A stretch of DNA of 64,000 bases from Tetrastigma voinierianum (lineage: Eukaryota; Streptophyta; Magnoliopsida; Vitales; Vitaceae): positions 744,001 through 808,000 of the forward strand of contig JAEQBH010001846.1 of the NCBI GenBank assembly GCA_016808115.1, written 5' to 3'. The position numbers and the translations under genes are program-made. Below are positions 33,220 through 44,205 of this stretch, piece after piece. The notes below the pieces were generated by a model. That model saw nothing but the letters and a program-made list of their open reading frames with translations, was not told where the DNA came from and ran no database searches. Every line of letters starts with the position of its first letter. The stretch's first letter is position 1.

Positions 33220-36100
33220 GTTCCTGGTTCTGCTCAAATATCTCTGCCAATATTAATGCCATTCTAATGCTTAATGGCACTAATTCTGTCATGGGAAAGA
33301 GAACGCTTTGATCGGGTTTCCTAGGTCATGGACTTGGATCTTGCTTTACGAGTTGACCAACCAGATCCACTTACACATGAGAGTACCTATGACCAAAAGA
33401 GGGAGATGGAAAAGTGGGAAAGGTCAAACCGTATGAGCTTGATGATCATGAAACGCACCATTCCAGAAGCTTTTCGAGGCACTATGTCCAAACATATTAC
33501 TACGACTAAGGGTTTTCTTAAGGATATTGAGAAAAGGTTTACCAAAAATGAAAAGGCTGAGACAAGTACACTTTTGGAAAAACTTATCTCAATGAGGTAT
33601 GTAGGAAAAGGAAACACAAGGGAATACATTATGGATATGTTTCACACTGCTTCAAAATTGAAAGCACTGTTGAGCACGTAAGACTTGCTAGTGACGGTTT
33701 TGATATCCTTCCGGCTACGCGATAATCAATTTAAAGTGAGCTTATAATCGCTAAAAGGGAGACATGGTCTCTTAATGAGCTCATCTCATCGCGGTCCAAG
33801 AAGAGAAATGTCAAGCGTGATAAGACAGAAAAGTACTCACTTCAGAAACCCCGAAAATCCAATTTTCTCAAAAGCAGAAAATCGTACTTTCTGAGAAAAT
33901 CCAAAATTTTCTAAATCTCGATGACGAAATCCGACTTCTTCGCTGGAACGCCCTCAAGGAATTTAGCTACCACGCCGATTTTCAGCTGATTTCGAGGTGG
34001 CCTGATTTCACGCTGAGACGCGGGGGTGCCTGATGACACATATATAGTAAGGGGATGCCACATGGCACCTCAAGTGTGTGACACTTGGCACAAAAAGGAA
34101 TGGCTCACATTGAGCCACATGGATGGTATTTAATTCATGGCTCAAGCATCGGGAGCCACGTAGCGACGACGCCATGTTATGAATTACGAAAATAAAAAGA
34201 AAAGCGAATTTAAAATGCGACGCCACACACTCGGGTCGGCGGCGAGGAGGAAATCCTCCTTTCAATCTATATCACAATGCTCCAAAAAGGAGGAGAGAAA
34301 TTTAAAGAGAAAGGAGGAAATGGGGAGAAAATGAAAGAGAAAAAGAAAGAAAAGCAAAAATGAAGGAATAAAACAAAGGAAAAGAAAACGCATGAGCAAC
34401 GGAGACAGAAGAGCTATCTAGTGATTTTTCTTTTAGAGAGAGAGTACCTTCTCTCTAAGGCTCGGGCACCTGACCGCTGGATTTCTTTCGACTAAAAGCA
34501 AAGCCAGTCGACGCGACGAGCTTCAAGGTAGCATCAAGCTTTGGAGTTTTGACCAAACCCATGAGGTAGGGGTTTCATTCTACTTGTTTTATTCTCGGGT
34601 TTAAGTGCTTTGTTGATGTTCAGGTTGGATCGGTACGTGAGTGGTCGCTTGATCTGGCCCCAAATCTTGGAACCGAAATGTTGGAAACTTTTTAGACCCA
34701 TTTGTGCACCAGAGCGCTTTGTGGACCTGCTTGGGTGTGGTGATGATTTATTAAATAAATTGTGCTTGGTGAGTAGGAGGTCGGAAATGGCCAAGGAAAT
34801 TGGTTTCAAAAAGTGGAGGCGAGGTCGACGCAGGGTCGCCTACTGACAATTCACATGTTCGCTGACTATTAAAATCAAATTCCGTTTGTGTGAATTGGAC
34901 CAAAATCGCCCATAGGTTGTGTGCTTGAACTGCTTGAATAAATGGCTTGGTATGTGTGGAAATATATAGGTTAAGACATGATTTAATGTGTTAACACAAT
35001 GACACAAGTATACTGAATAAAATTGTGTTTGTAAGCCATCGGAGGATGATAATGTAAATTGCTTAAGTGAGCTAAATCGGGTGATGGTCGATGTGTTGAA
35101 TTGATATGTGCGTAATTGTAGCTTGATTGAAAATATGCATATTGACATATCAGAGTAAATGGTTTTCAAAACTAAGATAACGCATTTCATACGCAAAGAC
35201 CAGAACCTGTAAGCTTAGGTGAGTGCATGATACGGTTTTTGTAAAATTGCATGGTTGCGAAAGGAATTTCACAGATGATATTCCTGAGAATTAGGTTGGG
35301 TGAGATGGACCAAATGTATCATTTCTGATGAGGACCATGGATCAAGCTGAAAGCTCACCAACCAATTCACTCCTAGAGGGTAGTCCTGCTATTTTTACCG
35401 ATTAATGCTTCGCAGAGGTATTTTCAAGAACAATAGGTTTTGTTTTGAAATGATTATTTTCTCATACATGGCTTAGGTAAAGTGTGAGTGAGCTTCGTGA
35501 GGACTCGTGAAATGGGGTGATCATGTAGACATCTCGTAGATCATGTATTTACTGAGTGTGTATTTAAATTGGAGTATCAGATATGCACTAGGTGGAGAGT
35601 AGCCCATTTAAGGTGATTCCACTACTGAGCATTAGCTCACCCCGCGAGGGATTATATTTTTCTGTGCATGTGGAGATTCGAGAGACTGGCCATCTTAGAG
35701 GCCGATTCTGAAGAGTGCCAAGTTGTGGCTTTGATGTTTTTGATAATATGTATTAGGAATTGTAAATTTTAATATGTATTTGTATTAAGAGTAATAAAAT
35801 AACTTTAATTATTGGAATATAGTTAGGTATATGTTTGATGAGTAATGATGTAGGGCCCAAGTGACCATTTTTATCAGACAGGTTCGTAATACGAGACGAT
35901 AGATTCTTGTGCCGATTCGTATCAACGGACACCCCGGGATTTGGGGCGTCACACACTTAGCCATGACATCTAAGGACAAAAGGAATAAAAGAAAGAAAAC
36001 TACGAAAGCTGCGGTTCCAAAACCACAAAAGAAACATAAAAATGATGAAAATACGAATGGTTGTTATGAGGTATGCTTCTTAGTTTGGTTTGTTCTGAGG
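33220..36100 (+). pseudogene. Copia-2 gag, interrupted by solo LTR B
   Basis: An open stretch at 33328-33681 reads MDLDLALRVDQPDPL, then QKREMEKWERSNRMSLMIMK, RFTKNEKAETSTLLEKL and NTREYIMDM, the copia gag (UBN2/retrotran_gag) core. A LNGTNS piece at about 33271 lies upstream, with the frame broken near 33310. After 33681 a TLNELI-like segment leads to DKTE at about 33820, where solo LTR B intervenes. The gag resumes at 35959 with AMTSKDKRNKRKKTTKAA and a lysine-rich tail up to an expected zinc-knuckle position near 36060-36080 (NGCYEVCF). Joining across the target duplication restores similarity, proving the insertion point. Confidence 0.85.
33843..35953 (+). mobile_element. Solo gypsy-type LTR in copia-2 gag (LTR B)
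   Basis: 2111 bp between perfect CACTT target duplications (33838-33842 and 35954-35958). It begins cagaaaccccgaaaatcc, a decayed form of tgtaagacccgag, and ends gggatttggggcgtcaca. Contains the family blocks gttttgaccaaac..gaggtaggg, cccaaatcttggaaccgaa and ggtggagagtagccca. No coding sequence. Confidence 0.92.
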
Positions 36101-36129
36101 TTAATTTGACTTCGATACCTAGACACACA

Positions 36130-37440
36130 TAGTGGTTAGATTCGGCTGCAACAACTCACATTAGTGTGTCTATGCAGGGTTGCCTGAGTTGTCGAAAACC
36201 AAGTGATGATGAAAGATACATCTATGTTGGTGATGACAATCTGGCGGAAGTTGAGGCAATTGGGACTTTTAGATTATTACAAGAATCGATTTTATTTGGA
36301 TTTGATCGAGACTATGTCAGACTCCGCTCTTAGACTAATTTGGTTTCTCTGCTCCTCGCTTGACACATCTGGTTATTGTTGTTCATTCGAAATGGAAAAG
36401 TCATTCTTTATCAAAATTAAAATTTGGTTGGTTCTAGTTCTTTATTACAAGCATGATAATCTATTTTCTGATTCACTAATGCTTCATTTCATGAATCCTT
36501 GCATGTAAGTATAATAGGTATAAAGTGTAAATTAACCAGTGAGAATTCTGCCTCATTATGACATAAGAGATTAGGTCACATCTCCAAAAGGAGAATTGAG
36601 AGACTTGTGTTTGATGGAATTCTCGATCCCCTTGATTTTATGGATTTTGACACTTGTGTTAATTGTATTAAGGGGAAACAAACAAACGTTAGGAGATTGG
36701 GTGCTAATGTGGTTTCTGCATGTCTTAGAACTTATACATACAGTATATTCAGGACCATTCCCTACCACTGAATGATCAAACGTATTTTATAACATTCCAT
36801 AGACGATTCTCTCGATATGGCTACCTTTATCTTATTCATGACAAATCAGCGCCTCGATGTGTTCAAAAACTATAAGGTCAAGTTGAGAATCAACTCAACA
36901 AAAGGATTAAAGCGCGTCCGACCGTGGGTGGGTGAGTACTATGGCGTATATGATCTGATTAGGGTGAACAACGCCCCGACCGCTTGCTAAATTCCTAGAG
37001 AAATGTCAGACGCTCCACAAAGATATTCATGCCGTGCACGCCAGCATGAATGGTGCTGCTGGTATCTAAAACGTAACACTTAAAGCTATGGTAAGGAGTA
37101 TGATCAATCATTCTACCTTACCAGCATCACTCTGGGGTAAAGCATTAAAGACCGTAGTGTATATACTCAACAGAGTTCCAACTAAAGCAACTGATAAAAC
37201 CCCTTATGAGATTTATTGCGGCAAAAGCCTCGTTGGCGATTTGCACATTTGGGGGATGTCCAACCGAGTATGACCTTATAGGCCAAATGAAAAGAAATTA
37301 GACTCAAGAACTATCAGTTGTTACTTTATTGGATATTCTGAAAGATTGAAGGGTTACAAGTTTTATGATCCCACTACTAAGGCCATTTTTGAGACCGGAA
37401 ATGCCCACTTTATTACATTGAACACCGAGGAACAAGGGAG
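36130..37440 (+). pseudogene. Copia-2 protease and integrase remnant
   Basis: DSAATTHISVSMQGCLSCRK begins at 36139. It is a protease active-site line with DSA in place of DSG. GAG-pre-integrase follows at 36560-36700 (HKRLGHISKRRIERLV, then CVNCIKGKQTNVRR, which supplies the zinc-binding cysteines). Integrase core pieces FITFH.RRFSRYGYLYLIH lie near 36780-36840, and RGW.EYYG near 36910-36940. MVRSMINHSTLPASLWGKAL opens the frame at 37088-37270, and SYFIGYSERLKGYKFYDPTT completes it near 37315-37380. Stops are present throughout. Confidence 0.85.
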
Positions 37441-38549
37441 GGATCGATCCTCAAACCAACTGCATCGATTTTTTTTTCTTCAACAATCAAGAAGGAGAAG
37501 GATGTGAGTCCGTGAACCGGGAAGGGTAAGGCGTATAAAGGTTTACAATCCGCCTTAGAAGGCAATATTCATCATCGTGGTAATCTGACAAACATCTCCC
37601 GAGAAGTGTAATCATTTCCTCACCCAGTTTAAAATTGCACTCAGTATGGTTCGGGCCTTTCTTCGAGCATGTTAACTCAAACCCTGGATATCCACAGTGG
37701 TTAGGGACTGGCCGGGCCTTAGCTTAACGAAATCGATACTGCACTACGGTGGCTGCAACTCGACGCCTTGCAAACATCATATTGAATCCTCCATCAACTT
37801 CCTAAACAACCTCATAAACAAAGAAGAAGAAGAAGAAGAAGAAGAGTAAAGGGATTCCTACTTTAATTAATTACAACGCTTTGATCTCTATAGTTTGAAT
37901 TTGAATCGCTTCCCCATTATATATTATGATAGAGGTATAAGGTCTACAAACGCCTCGGTGCTTTGCGTGTATGTCCCACTTTGCTTCTAAACTTTTTCCT
38001 GGCCTCAAATACTTTGTGTTTACTTCGACACTAATCATACTCCTACCATCAAAAAAATGCTCCGCACCATTGAATCAAATTACATTCTCTCCATTTAAGC
38101 TTCATCACATCTCTAGTACTTTCCCTTATTATCCGTTCGAATTTCACTCCATATTTAGTCATTGGGCTAGCTCCTATTCCGTCTCCTTCTCCATCTCTTT
38201 GTAATTTGGAACCAAAAATCTGCTCCCCCAAAATAATATCCCTTTCTTCACTCCAAAAAAAAACCCTCTCTCTTCATACCAAATCTAACCCTTCACATTA
38301 AGCCTTACATCGGATCTACTTTCAAAATACCAACTTATTCTGTTCTCGTTTTTTTTCGCAGTGAATCAAATTGCGTGCATTCCTTGAGCTTTCTCCACCT
38401 CTTCACTCCAGCTTCGCTCATATTCACTACCTTTTTCATTTTCTTGCCAGTCCGACCCTCTTTCCACTGAACAAATACTCTTCTCTTTCCATTTCTTCCA
38501 CTCACTTATTTTAGTTTAGATCCTCTTGCTACTCATTTCCCAACAACCA
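37441..38549. other. Spacer between copia-2 and the CNL pseudogene
   Basis: No gene is recognised. 37450-37820 looks like decayed element sequence without motifs; if RT ever followed, it is unreadable. An AAG microsatellite lies at 37821-37846. From 37970 to 38540 the sequence is pyrimidine-rich, like a plant promoter or 5' UTR, and leads into the coiled-coil region of the resistance pseudogene. Confidence 0.5.
37821..37846. repeat. (AAG)n microsatellite
   Basis: Eight consecutive aag/gaa triplets. Confidence 0.95.
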
Positions 38550-39668
38550 TAAAATATATTTATACAGAAAGTATCGTATACTTGGTTGCTCCTAATTGGA
38601 CGAAGCTTGGTTATTTATAACTCGTTATCGTACTCCATACTCATCAACTCAAGCAGCCAAAGCCGAGAAGTCGGGGACAGGGATGACTGCAAGATAAGGT
38701 TCATGAGGCTACGAAGAGGGGATGAACCGCACCTACCGTCTAGACCTGGCCGAACGGTAGATCGGATCACGTGGGAGGCAGAGGAATTGATGATGAAAGA
38801 TGAAAAACAAGAGGTGTTTCAATGGGTGGTGGTGTCCTAATCTTCAATCTAAAGTCACTACGCTGCAGAGAAGCATACAAGAAGTACATGTTATCATTAA
38901 AATCCAAGAAGCTCGTGAGTTTCCCCTCGATGACTTTTCATACAACGTCCCTCCACCGAAAGTGTAACGCTAAAGAATATGGTTTTAAGTCAAGAGAGAC
39001 TCCACTTTAACAAAATTATGGATGGATTAAGAGATGATAAGATGAAGATGATCGGGGCGCCGGCCAAACAAGTTGTCAACGCTGCTGTGAGAACTGCCAC
39101 TACCCAAGTCTATAGGAGGCGAAATTCAATAAGGAATTTTGAACATTCAACAACATATTGCAGACATGTTGGGCTTGGAACTTAAGGAGGTCGCTACACC
39201 CGTCAGAGCAGCTAGACTAATGCAGAGACTAAAGAGGGAGAAGATCTTTATTGTCTTAGATGACATTTGGAAGGAAGTTAATTTGGAGAAAGTCATAATT
39301 CCTTGTAAAGATGATGATCACAGTTACCGCAAATAGTGTTGGCTTCTAGAAACGGAGACTTATTAGCAAAGAAATGTGCATACAAGCATGTTTTCACCAA
39401 CATTTACTCACTCAAGAGGAGTTTGCAATTATTTTAAGAAGACGGCTTGTGATTCCGTGGAGAATAATAATCTTGGAGAATTGCAGCCCATAGCAAGAGA
39501 GAGAGTTGAAGAATGTTAAGGTCTACTAGTTTTGCAAAGGCATTAAAAGAAGAAAACATAGTTGTGTAGAAGAATGCCTTGGAGGAATTAAGGGAGTCTA
39601 GGTCTGCACCAACAAACATCAGCGGAGTGGAGGAAAAGGTATACACATGTCTAGAGTGGAGCTACAAC
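38550..39668 (+). pseudogene. CC-NBS-LRR resistance pseudogene, CC and NB-ARC part
   Basis: The coiled-coil part starts near 38575 with YLVAPNWTKLGYL. It continues in changing frames through LQDKVHEATKRG, VDRITWEAEELMMKDE (38753-38800) and an IQEAREFPLDDFSYNVPPP line (38908-38961). The NB-ARC entry reads IMDGLRDDKMKMIG (39016-39057), but the P-loop is gone: GAPAKQVV stands where a GxGGVGKTT should lie. Kinase-2 VLDDIW is intact (39253-39270) in the frame at 39139-39336, after an IADMLGLEL RNBS-A-distal segment. After a frameshift, IVLASRNGDLLAKK (RNBS-B) follows near 39333-39374. FKKTACDSVE and an ALEELRES..SGVEEKVYTCLEWSYNH tail extend to the end. These are RPS2/RPS5-like CNL signatures. The gene stops where CACTACAAGAAAA begins at 39669. 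Confidence 0.88.
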
Positions 39669-40600
39669 CACTACAAGAAAAGTGTCTTATAGGGACATGG
39701 TTTTAGTTGGGGCCAAAAAAATCCTTTGCCAAAACATGTCTTAATCTCAAGATATAAGCACCGCAACTATGTTTGCTCTATACGTAAATAACGCATACCA
39801 TGGAACTTTCCGAAAAATAATAAAGAAATTAAAAAATCTTAAAAATATAGTTTGAAAATAATCCTATATATAATGTAGCTTTTCTCCACATCGCCAGCAT
39901 TAATTCTAGAAGTGTCTCTTCAAAGTTAATAATTTCTAAAAATTTGACAAACTTAAAGTGTCTCTTGAATTCAAAATTCAAAATTAGATATACTTTCAAC
40001 TTATATTCAAAATTTTTAAAATTGCAGTAAAGATATCTTCAAAAGACATCTTTCTCAAGATTGGACCAAAACTTTAAAATTAATGGGCGCGTTTTTTCAA
40101 AGACACTTTTAGTATAATATTTCAATACTTAAGTTTGCCTCTTTAAGAGACACTTTTTAAAATTCAAAATCAAATGTTCTTCGGTCAGACACTTTCAAAT
40201 TAAATTCAAAAAATTTAAATCGTAAAGCTGCTCTTCAAAAAACACTTTCAATGTTTTCAAATTACGGGCGCTTTTTCAAAAAACACTTTAAGATAACATT
40301 TTAATAATTTGTAAAGTCGCTTTTAAAAGACACTTTTGTTTTAATAGCTTAAAATAAGTTTAAAAGAACTTTATTTTCTCAGCTTTAAAAAATCGCTTTC
40401 TTCAAGAGACACTTTCAGCTTTAAATTCAAAATTTTTGAAAGTTTTTAAAAGATACTTAGTATAAATTTTAAATTTTTAAAAGTATTTTTCCTAAAACAT
40501 TTTTAACGCGATAAAAAGTTAAAACTACAATACATTGAAGAATATTTTTAAACTGAGAAATTTTTTTATACTAAATATCTAAAAAGCCCCTGCTTCCATA
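39669..40600 (+). mobile_element. CACTA-like transposon terminus with subterminal repeats
   Basis: CACTACAAGAAAA at 39669-39681 is the standard En/Spm terminal sequence and sits inside the CNL coding sequence, between codons for WSYNH and the expected continuation. The next 900 bp hold many short motifs of the type aa(g)tgtctctt and agagacacttt in both orientations (for example at 39911, 39959, 40038, 40099, 40139, 40326 and 40404), the subterminal arrays to which CACTA transposases bind. The opposite end (TTTTCTTGTAGTG) was not found, so the element's length and the 3-bp duplication (aac expected) are unproved. Confidence 0.7.
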
Positions 40601-40632
40601 TCCAAATAGTCACAAATAGGTGAGTACTGCAA

Positions 40633-40653
40633 CCAATGAACTACTATATAAAA
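40633..40653 (+). promoter_or_regulatory. CCAAT and TATA boxes inside the CACTA-like block
   Basis: CCAAT at 40633-40637 and TATATAAAA at 40645-40653 are followed by a pyrimidine-rich leader (ctcacacccatttcatttc, then tctctcatctc). This is a convincing plant promoter layout, but no long ORF follows and the transcript, if any, is unidentified. Confidence 0.5.
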
Positions 40654-41180
40654 AAAATTGCTCCCCTCGCATGAAGACTTCTCACACCCATTTCATTTCA
40701 ATTTCGAGGGTTTATCTATCTTCTCTTCAAATCGCTTTCTCTCATCTCAATCTCTCATTACTTGCTTGGATTTCTTCTCATTTCTCTCGTTTTCCTCTAT
40801 AATTTCCTCGAAATTCATCAACTTCATGACCTTTGCGACGCCACACACTCACAACCGACTACTGTAAGAAGCTGAGCACAAGGAGCTTGAGTCCAGAGTT
40901 CGATTAGGTCAGGTTTCTGCCACTCCCAGACTGTCCTAATCCCTTTCTTTCTTTACGTGATAAGGAATCGGTTTTTTCTGACGATTGGATTTTAGGTTTC
41001 TAGTATATTCTCCTGATGATTTCGTTTCTCGGTGATACCATGTTCCGTTTTGAGTAGTAAGTGGAGGAAAAGAAAAGGAATCAGCTTGTCTTCCTGTTTA
41101 TAGCTTATATTTCTTTTTGTAAAATAGGAGTCTGCCATTTATCTCATGAAAATCAGCCTCCTTTTCTTTCACGCTCTTCA

Positions 41181-41620
41181 TGTTTTGAGAATCATGCTAT
41201 GAGATGGATTTGAATTTCTGACTCCCCCATCAATGTTGCTTATATTTCAAACTCCAGTACAGAGATTTTTGGAGAAATGAGTCATCTTGTTCAGAATTTC
41301 ATTTTCTGACTTTCTTCAAGAAGATAACTTTCTTTTAGTTCCTGATCTTGAGAATTCATGCACGAAGATGGATTTGGATTTAACTTCATTAATGTTGCTT
41401 ATATTTCGAATTCAGTACAGATTCTCTTCTAGAACATATTCATCTTGTGGTTCATAATCTCAGTCTGACATTCTTCAGAAAGGTAAGTTTCTTTTCTGTT
41501 TGTAATCTTTTGAGAATTCACATGGCATGGATTTGGATTTCTATCTTCTACCAATGTTGCTTTTGTTTCAAATTTGAGTAGAGATGATTAACGTGTTTCT
41601 TATTTTATGATTCTTGCTTT
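41181..41620. repeat. About 163-bp tandem repeat, 2.6 copies
   Basis: Units start near 41181, 41345 and 41507. Each carries ttgagaatt(c)atg, gatggattt(g)ga and aatgttgct, then cagtacagat, tcatcttgt, and a ctgac-ttcttcagaa-gtaactttcttt end. The third copy is incomplete. Each copy ends in an aaggtaa(g/c)tttctttt-type donor-like word. Confidence 0.82.
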
Positions 41621-42733
41621 GAAAATGTTTGTTTATGTTGCTATTCTGCATCCCTCTCTCATTTGGTTCTTGTTTGGGATTCATTTCCACATCATCGGGT
41701 CCCAAATTAAGAGAACACCATCGCTCATAAGGGTAACACTCTTTAGTCAGTTGTTATATGGTTGATGATAACATCAGTAAGTTTCCTAGATTCTAGCTTT
41801 TACCATGTAGGTTTTGTTTCTATTTTTATTTAATAGTTCATAGATGCTTATTGCTCCATCATCACAAGTGTGTTCGAATGCCAAATCTTTTAATTTGTGA
41901 AATATTTACAAATAATATTCTAATTACAGTTTAAAATGTTACATTTTTGTTTTTAGGAAGAAATTTTGATTGAAAAGGAGGTAACTTTCGGCAGCAACTC
42001 CTTTTTCTTTATCTTGGATGCAGAAAATGTGATGTTGATATCCAGAAAATACGTAAGCCAGAAAAGGTATTGTGGTCATCCTTATATAATGATGAGCCAA
42101 CCAACCAAAACAGCTGAAGATTAACCTAAATAAGCTTCAATAGTATCTAGATGTCTGTGGGGAAAAGATATTTGATCTGAGTAAGTGAAGACATGAGAAG
42201 TAATAATTATATTACATGATCACCCTTCTTAGTCTATTCCCCACTAGGAAACAATCAAAACCTTACTTTGAGCTATACTACTAGAAGAAGATCCCCCAAA
42301 ACCCTTAGCAAAACATCCAAAGAAGCTTTATATTGCAACTCATAAATATTGAACTTCATGACTAAAAATATATTGATGTGTGTTTGAGGATTTAGCTTAC
42401 TAGACCTGTTTTTGGTAATTCTTTCTAGGTGATGTTTGTCTTGATGTTTTGGGAAGGCTATTATTGATTACATTTGTGAATATATTGTATGTTATTTGAT
42501 TTTTTGCTTGTGTATATGTTTAGTAAAAGAATGTGGAAGGCTAGCCCAAGGAAAATCACATTACTGTGGGTTTGATATGCTGGATGTAGTATGAAGTAGG
42601 AACAGAATTGAGACTCCAAGTATCCCTGGTTCCTGGGTAGCCTGACTGTATGATAAATGATCCATTGTCTTTTCCTTGGACTTATGGATTTGTGGTTTTG
42701 TTTATCAGATATGATATTGCTGGAATTGTACAG

Positions 42734-42849
42734 AGGTTGGCCTTGCTATGTGCTGGGAATTACCTTCACGCTCCCATGATGTGCCACAAGATGAACCAAC
42801 CTGGTAAATCCCTTGGTGTGATTGGGCTAGGTCTTGGTCATTTGATCTG
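42734..42849 (+). pseudogene. Cinnamyl-alcohol-dehydrogenase-like exon fragment
   Basis: The translation LALLCAGNYLHAPMM, then HKMNQPGKSLGVIGLGLGHL, matches the zinc-dependent CAD family: the LLCAGITVY(S/A)P line that ends the catalytic domain and the GxGxxG Rossmann motif (normally GLGGLGH; here one glycine is lost). It is a single exon-like piece after a tacag acceptor-like site and before a gtaaat donor-like site, then stops. Flanking sequence shows no other CAD exon. It lies within the block that begins with a CACTA terminus, so transposon capture is possible but unproved. A decayed local CAD gene is the alternative. Confidence 0.72.
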
Positions 42850-42859
42850 GTAAATCCCT

Positions 42860-44205
42860 TTGACAGATGCAATAACATACATAAAGTAAGAATCTCCTTT
42901 GCTCTTACCTCTATTTCTTTTCTTTTTTTTCTGTTTTTTTTTGTGGTTTGCATTTACATAACCTGCTAGGTATGTATGAAACATGAATTTGTCTCCTTTA
43001 AATGTGGGGCTCCGGTATGAGAAAATTGACGTTTATGCAATGTAATCCATGTTATAGTTGCATAACCATGTTTTGGCCGTTCTTATATATGCAACGCCAT
43101 ATTCTGAAGAATACCAATTTGATGTAGATTAATACAACGCTTCCCATTTACACTCAAGGTTGTTGCAATTTGTTTCTTGTTTTGCAAACAATGACAAGAC
43201 ACGTAACCAGCAATAGATCTCGGTACTTAATACACCCTCTTTAACTAGATTCTTGTTGATAAAACTGTTTGTTTTATGGAATTTTTTTCTTTTTAATTGG
43301 GGATTTCAACAATGATCAAATTTCATTTATTATTATATTGAGTTCAAAGTTGAAGTAAGGTTAAAACTAACTAATTTTCTAACATTATTATATTGTATTT
43401 ACCTCGACTTGGTTGACATCTTTGCAGGTATAGATTGGCATATTCATCAAACTAGTAAGATTCTTGATCCTTTAGTTGGAAAACAATTTCTGTTTTCATG
43501 ATTGAGAGATTGATTTTGATGGGGGCCAAAACATTAATTAGAATATTCAAGGAAGATGAAATGGATCTCAACCTGACTGATGACCCAAAGAAGAATACGA
43601 AGGCATGGTAGAGACCTGTTTATACAGAGGGAAGCTGACTTTGCTTCCTTAGTGGTGGTCTAACAGTTTTTCTATCAGTCGGTTCGTTTCTCTATCCCTT
43701 AATTCTCTTATTTTTTTGCATCTTCCTTGCAACGATGAAAGTATACAAACATGCACAACAAGAAAATTGTAGCTTCAGATGATGAATCTAGTTAGATTTA
43801 TTACTATGTGTGGCACCATGGGAAATTTTCTTATGAATAGTTTGACTAATGGGAAAGGTTTGACTCTAATTTTAACCTTTGTAACCTTGTTCAATTTATA
43901 GTTTATGTACTAAATGGTGTTCTTTCCATAGATTGATATGGAAACAATTTGATGACTTCCATGCATGTTAGCGTTTGATAATTGCCTAGATTGTGATTTA
44001 GTGAACTTTCTAGGTGAGAAAGGAAATTTGCTATGCTTTGTTAATGTTCCATGTTGGTATATATATGTCATAGCCAATCAAAGTGAAAGCTTAAAAAGCC
44101 CTATATTTAAGTGGCTTACTTATACTACTTTTAAGTTTATAGGTAAACATAGGAGTATTGTTGAGTTGGTTAGATATCCCTTATTCAAGCGCTCTCAACA
44201 GTAAC
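42860..44205. other. Unassigned interior of the CACTA-like block
   Basis: AT-rich, with intron-like composition. A 79-residue frame at 43965-44204 has no recognisable domain. Nothing else is supported. Confidence 0.45.

Larger units (their letters stand above)
29863..37450 (+). mobile_element. Ty1/copia element, 5' part only, split by two solo LTRs (copia-2)
   Basis: A 5' LTR (29863-30381), tRNA-Met-type primer site, leader, gag, protease and integrase are present in order. RT, RNase H, polypurine tract and 3' LTR are absent, and similarity ends near 37440. Two gypsy-type solo LTRs interrupt it, one in the leader (30468-32423) and one in gag (33843-35953), each with a target duplication, so the copia insertion is older than both. 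The gag and integrase differ from those of copia-1, making it a separate family. Confidence 0.88.
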
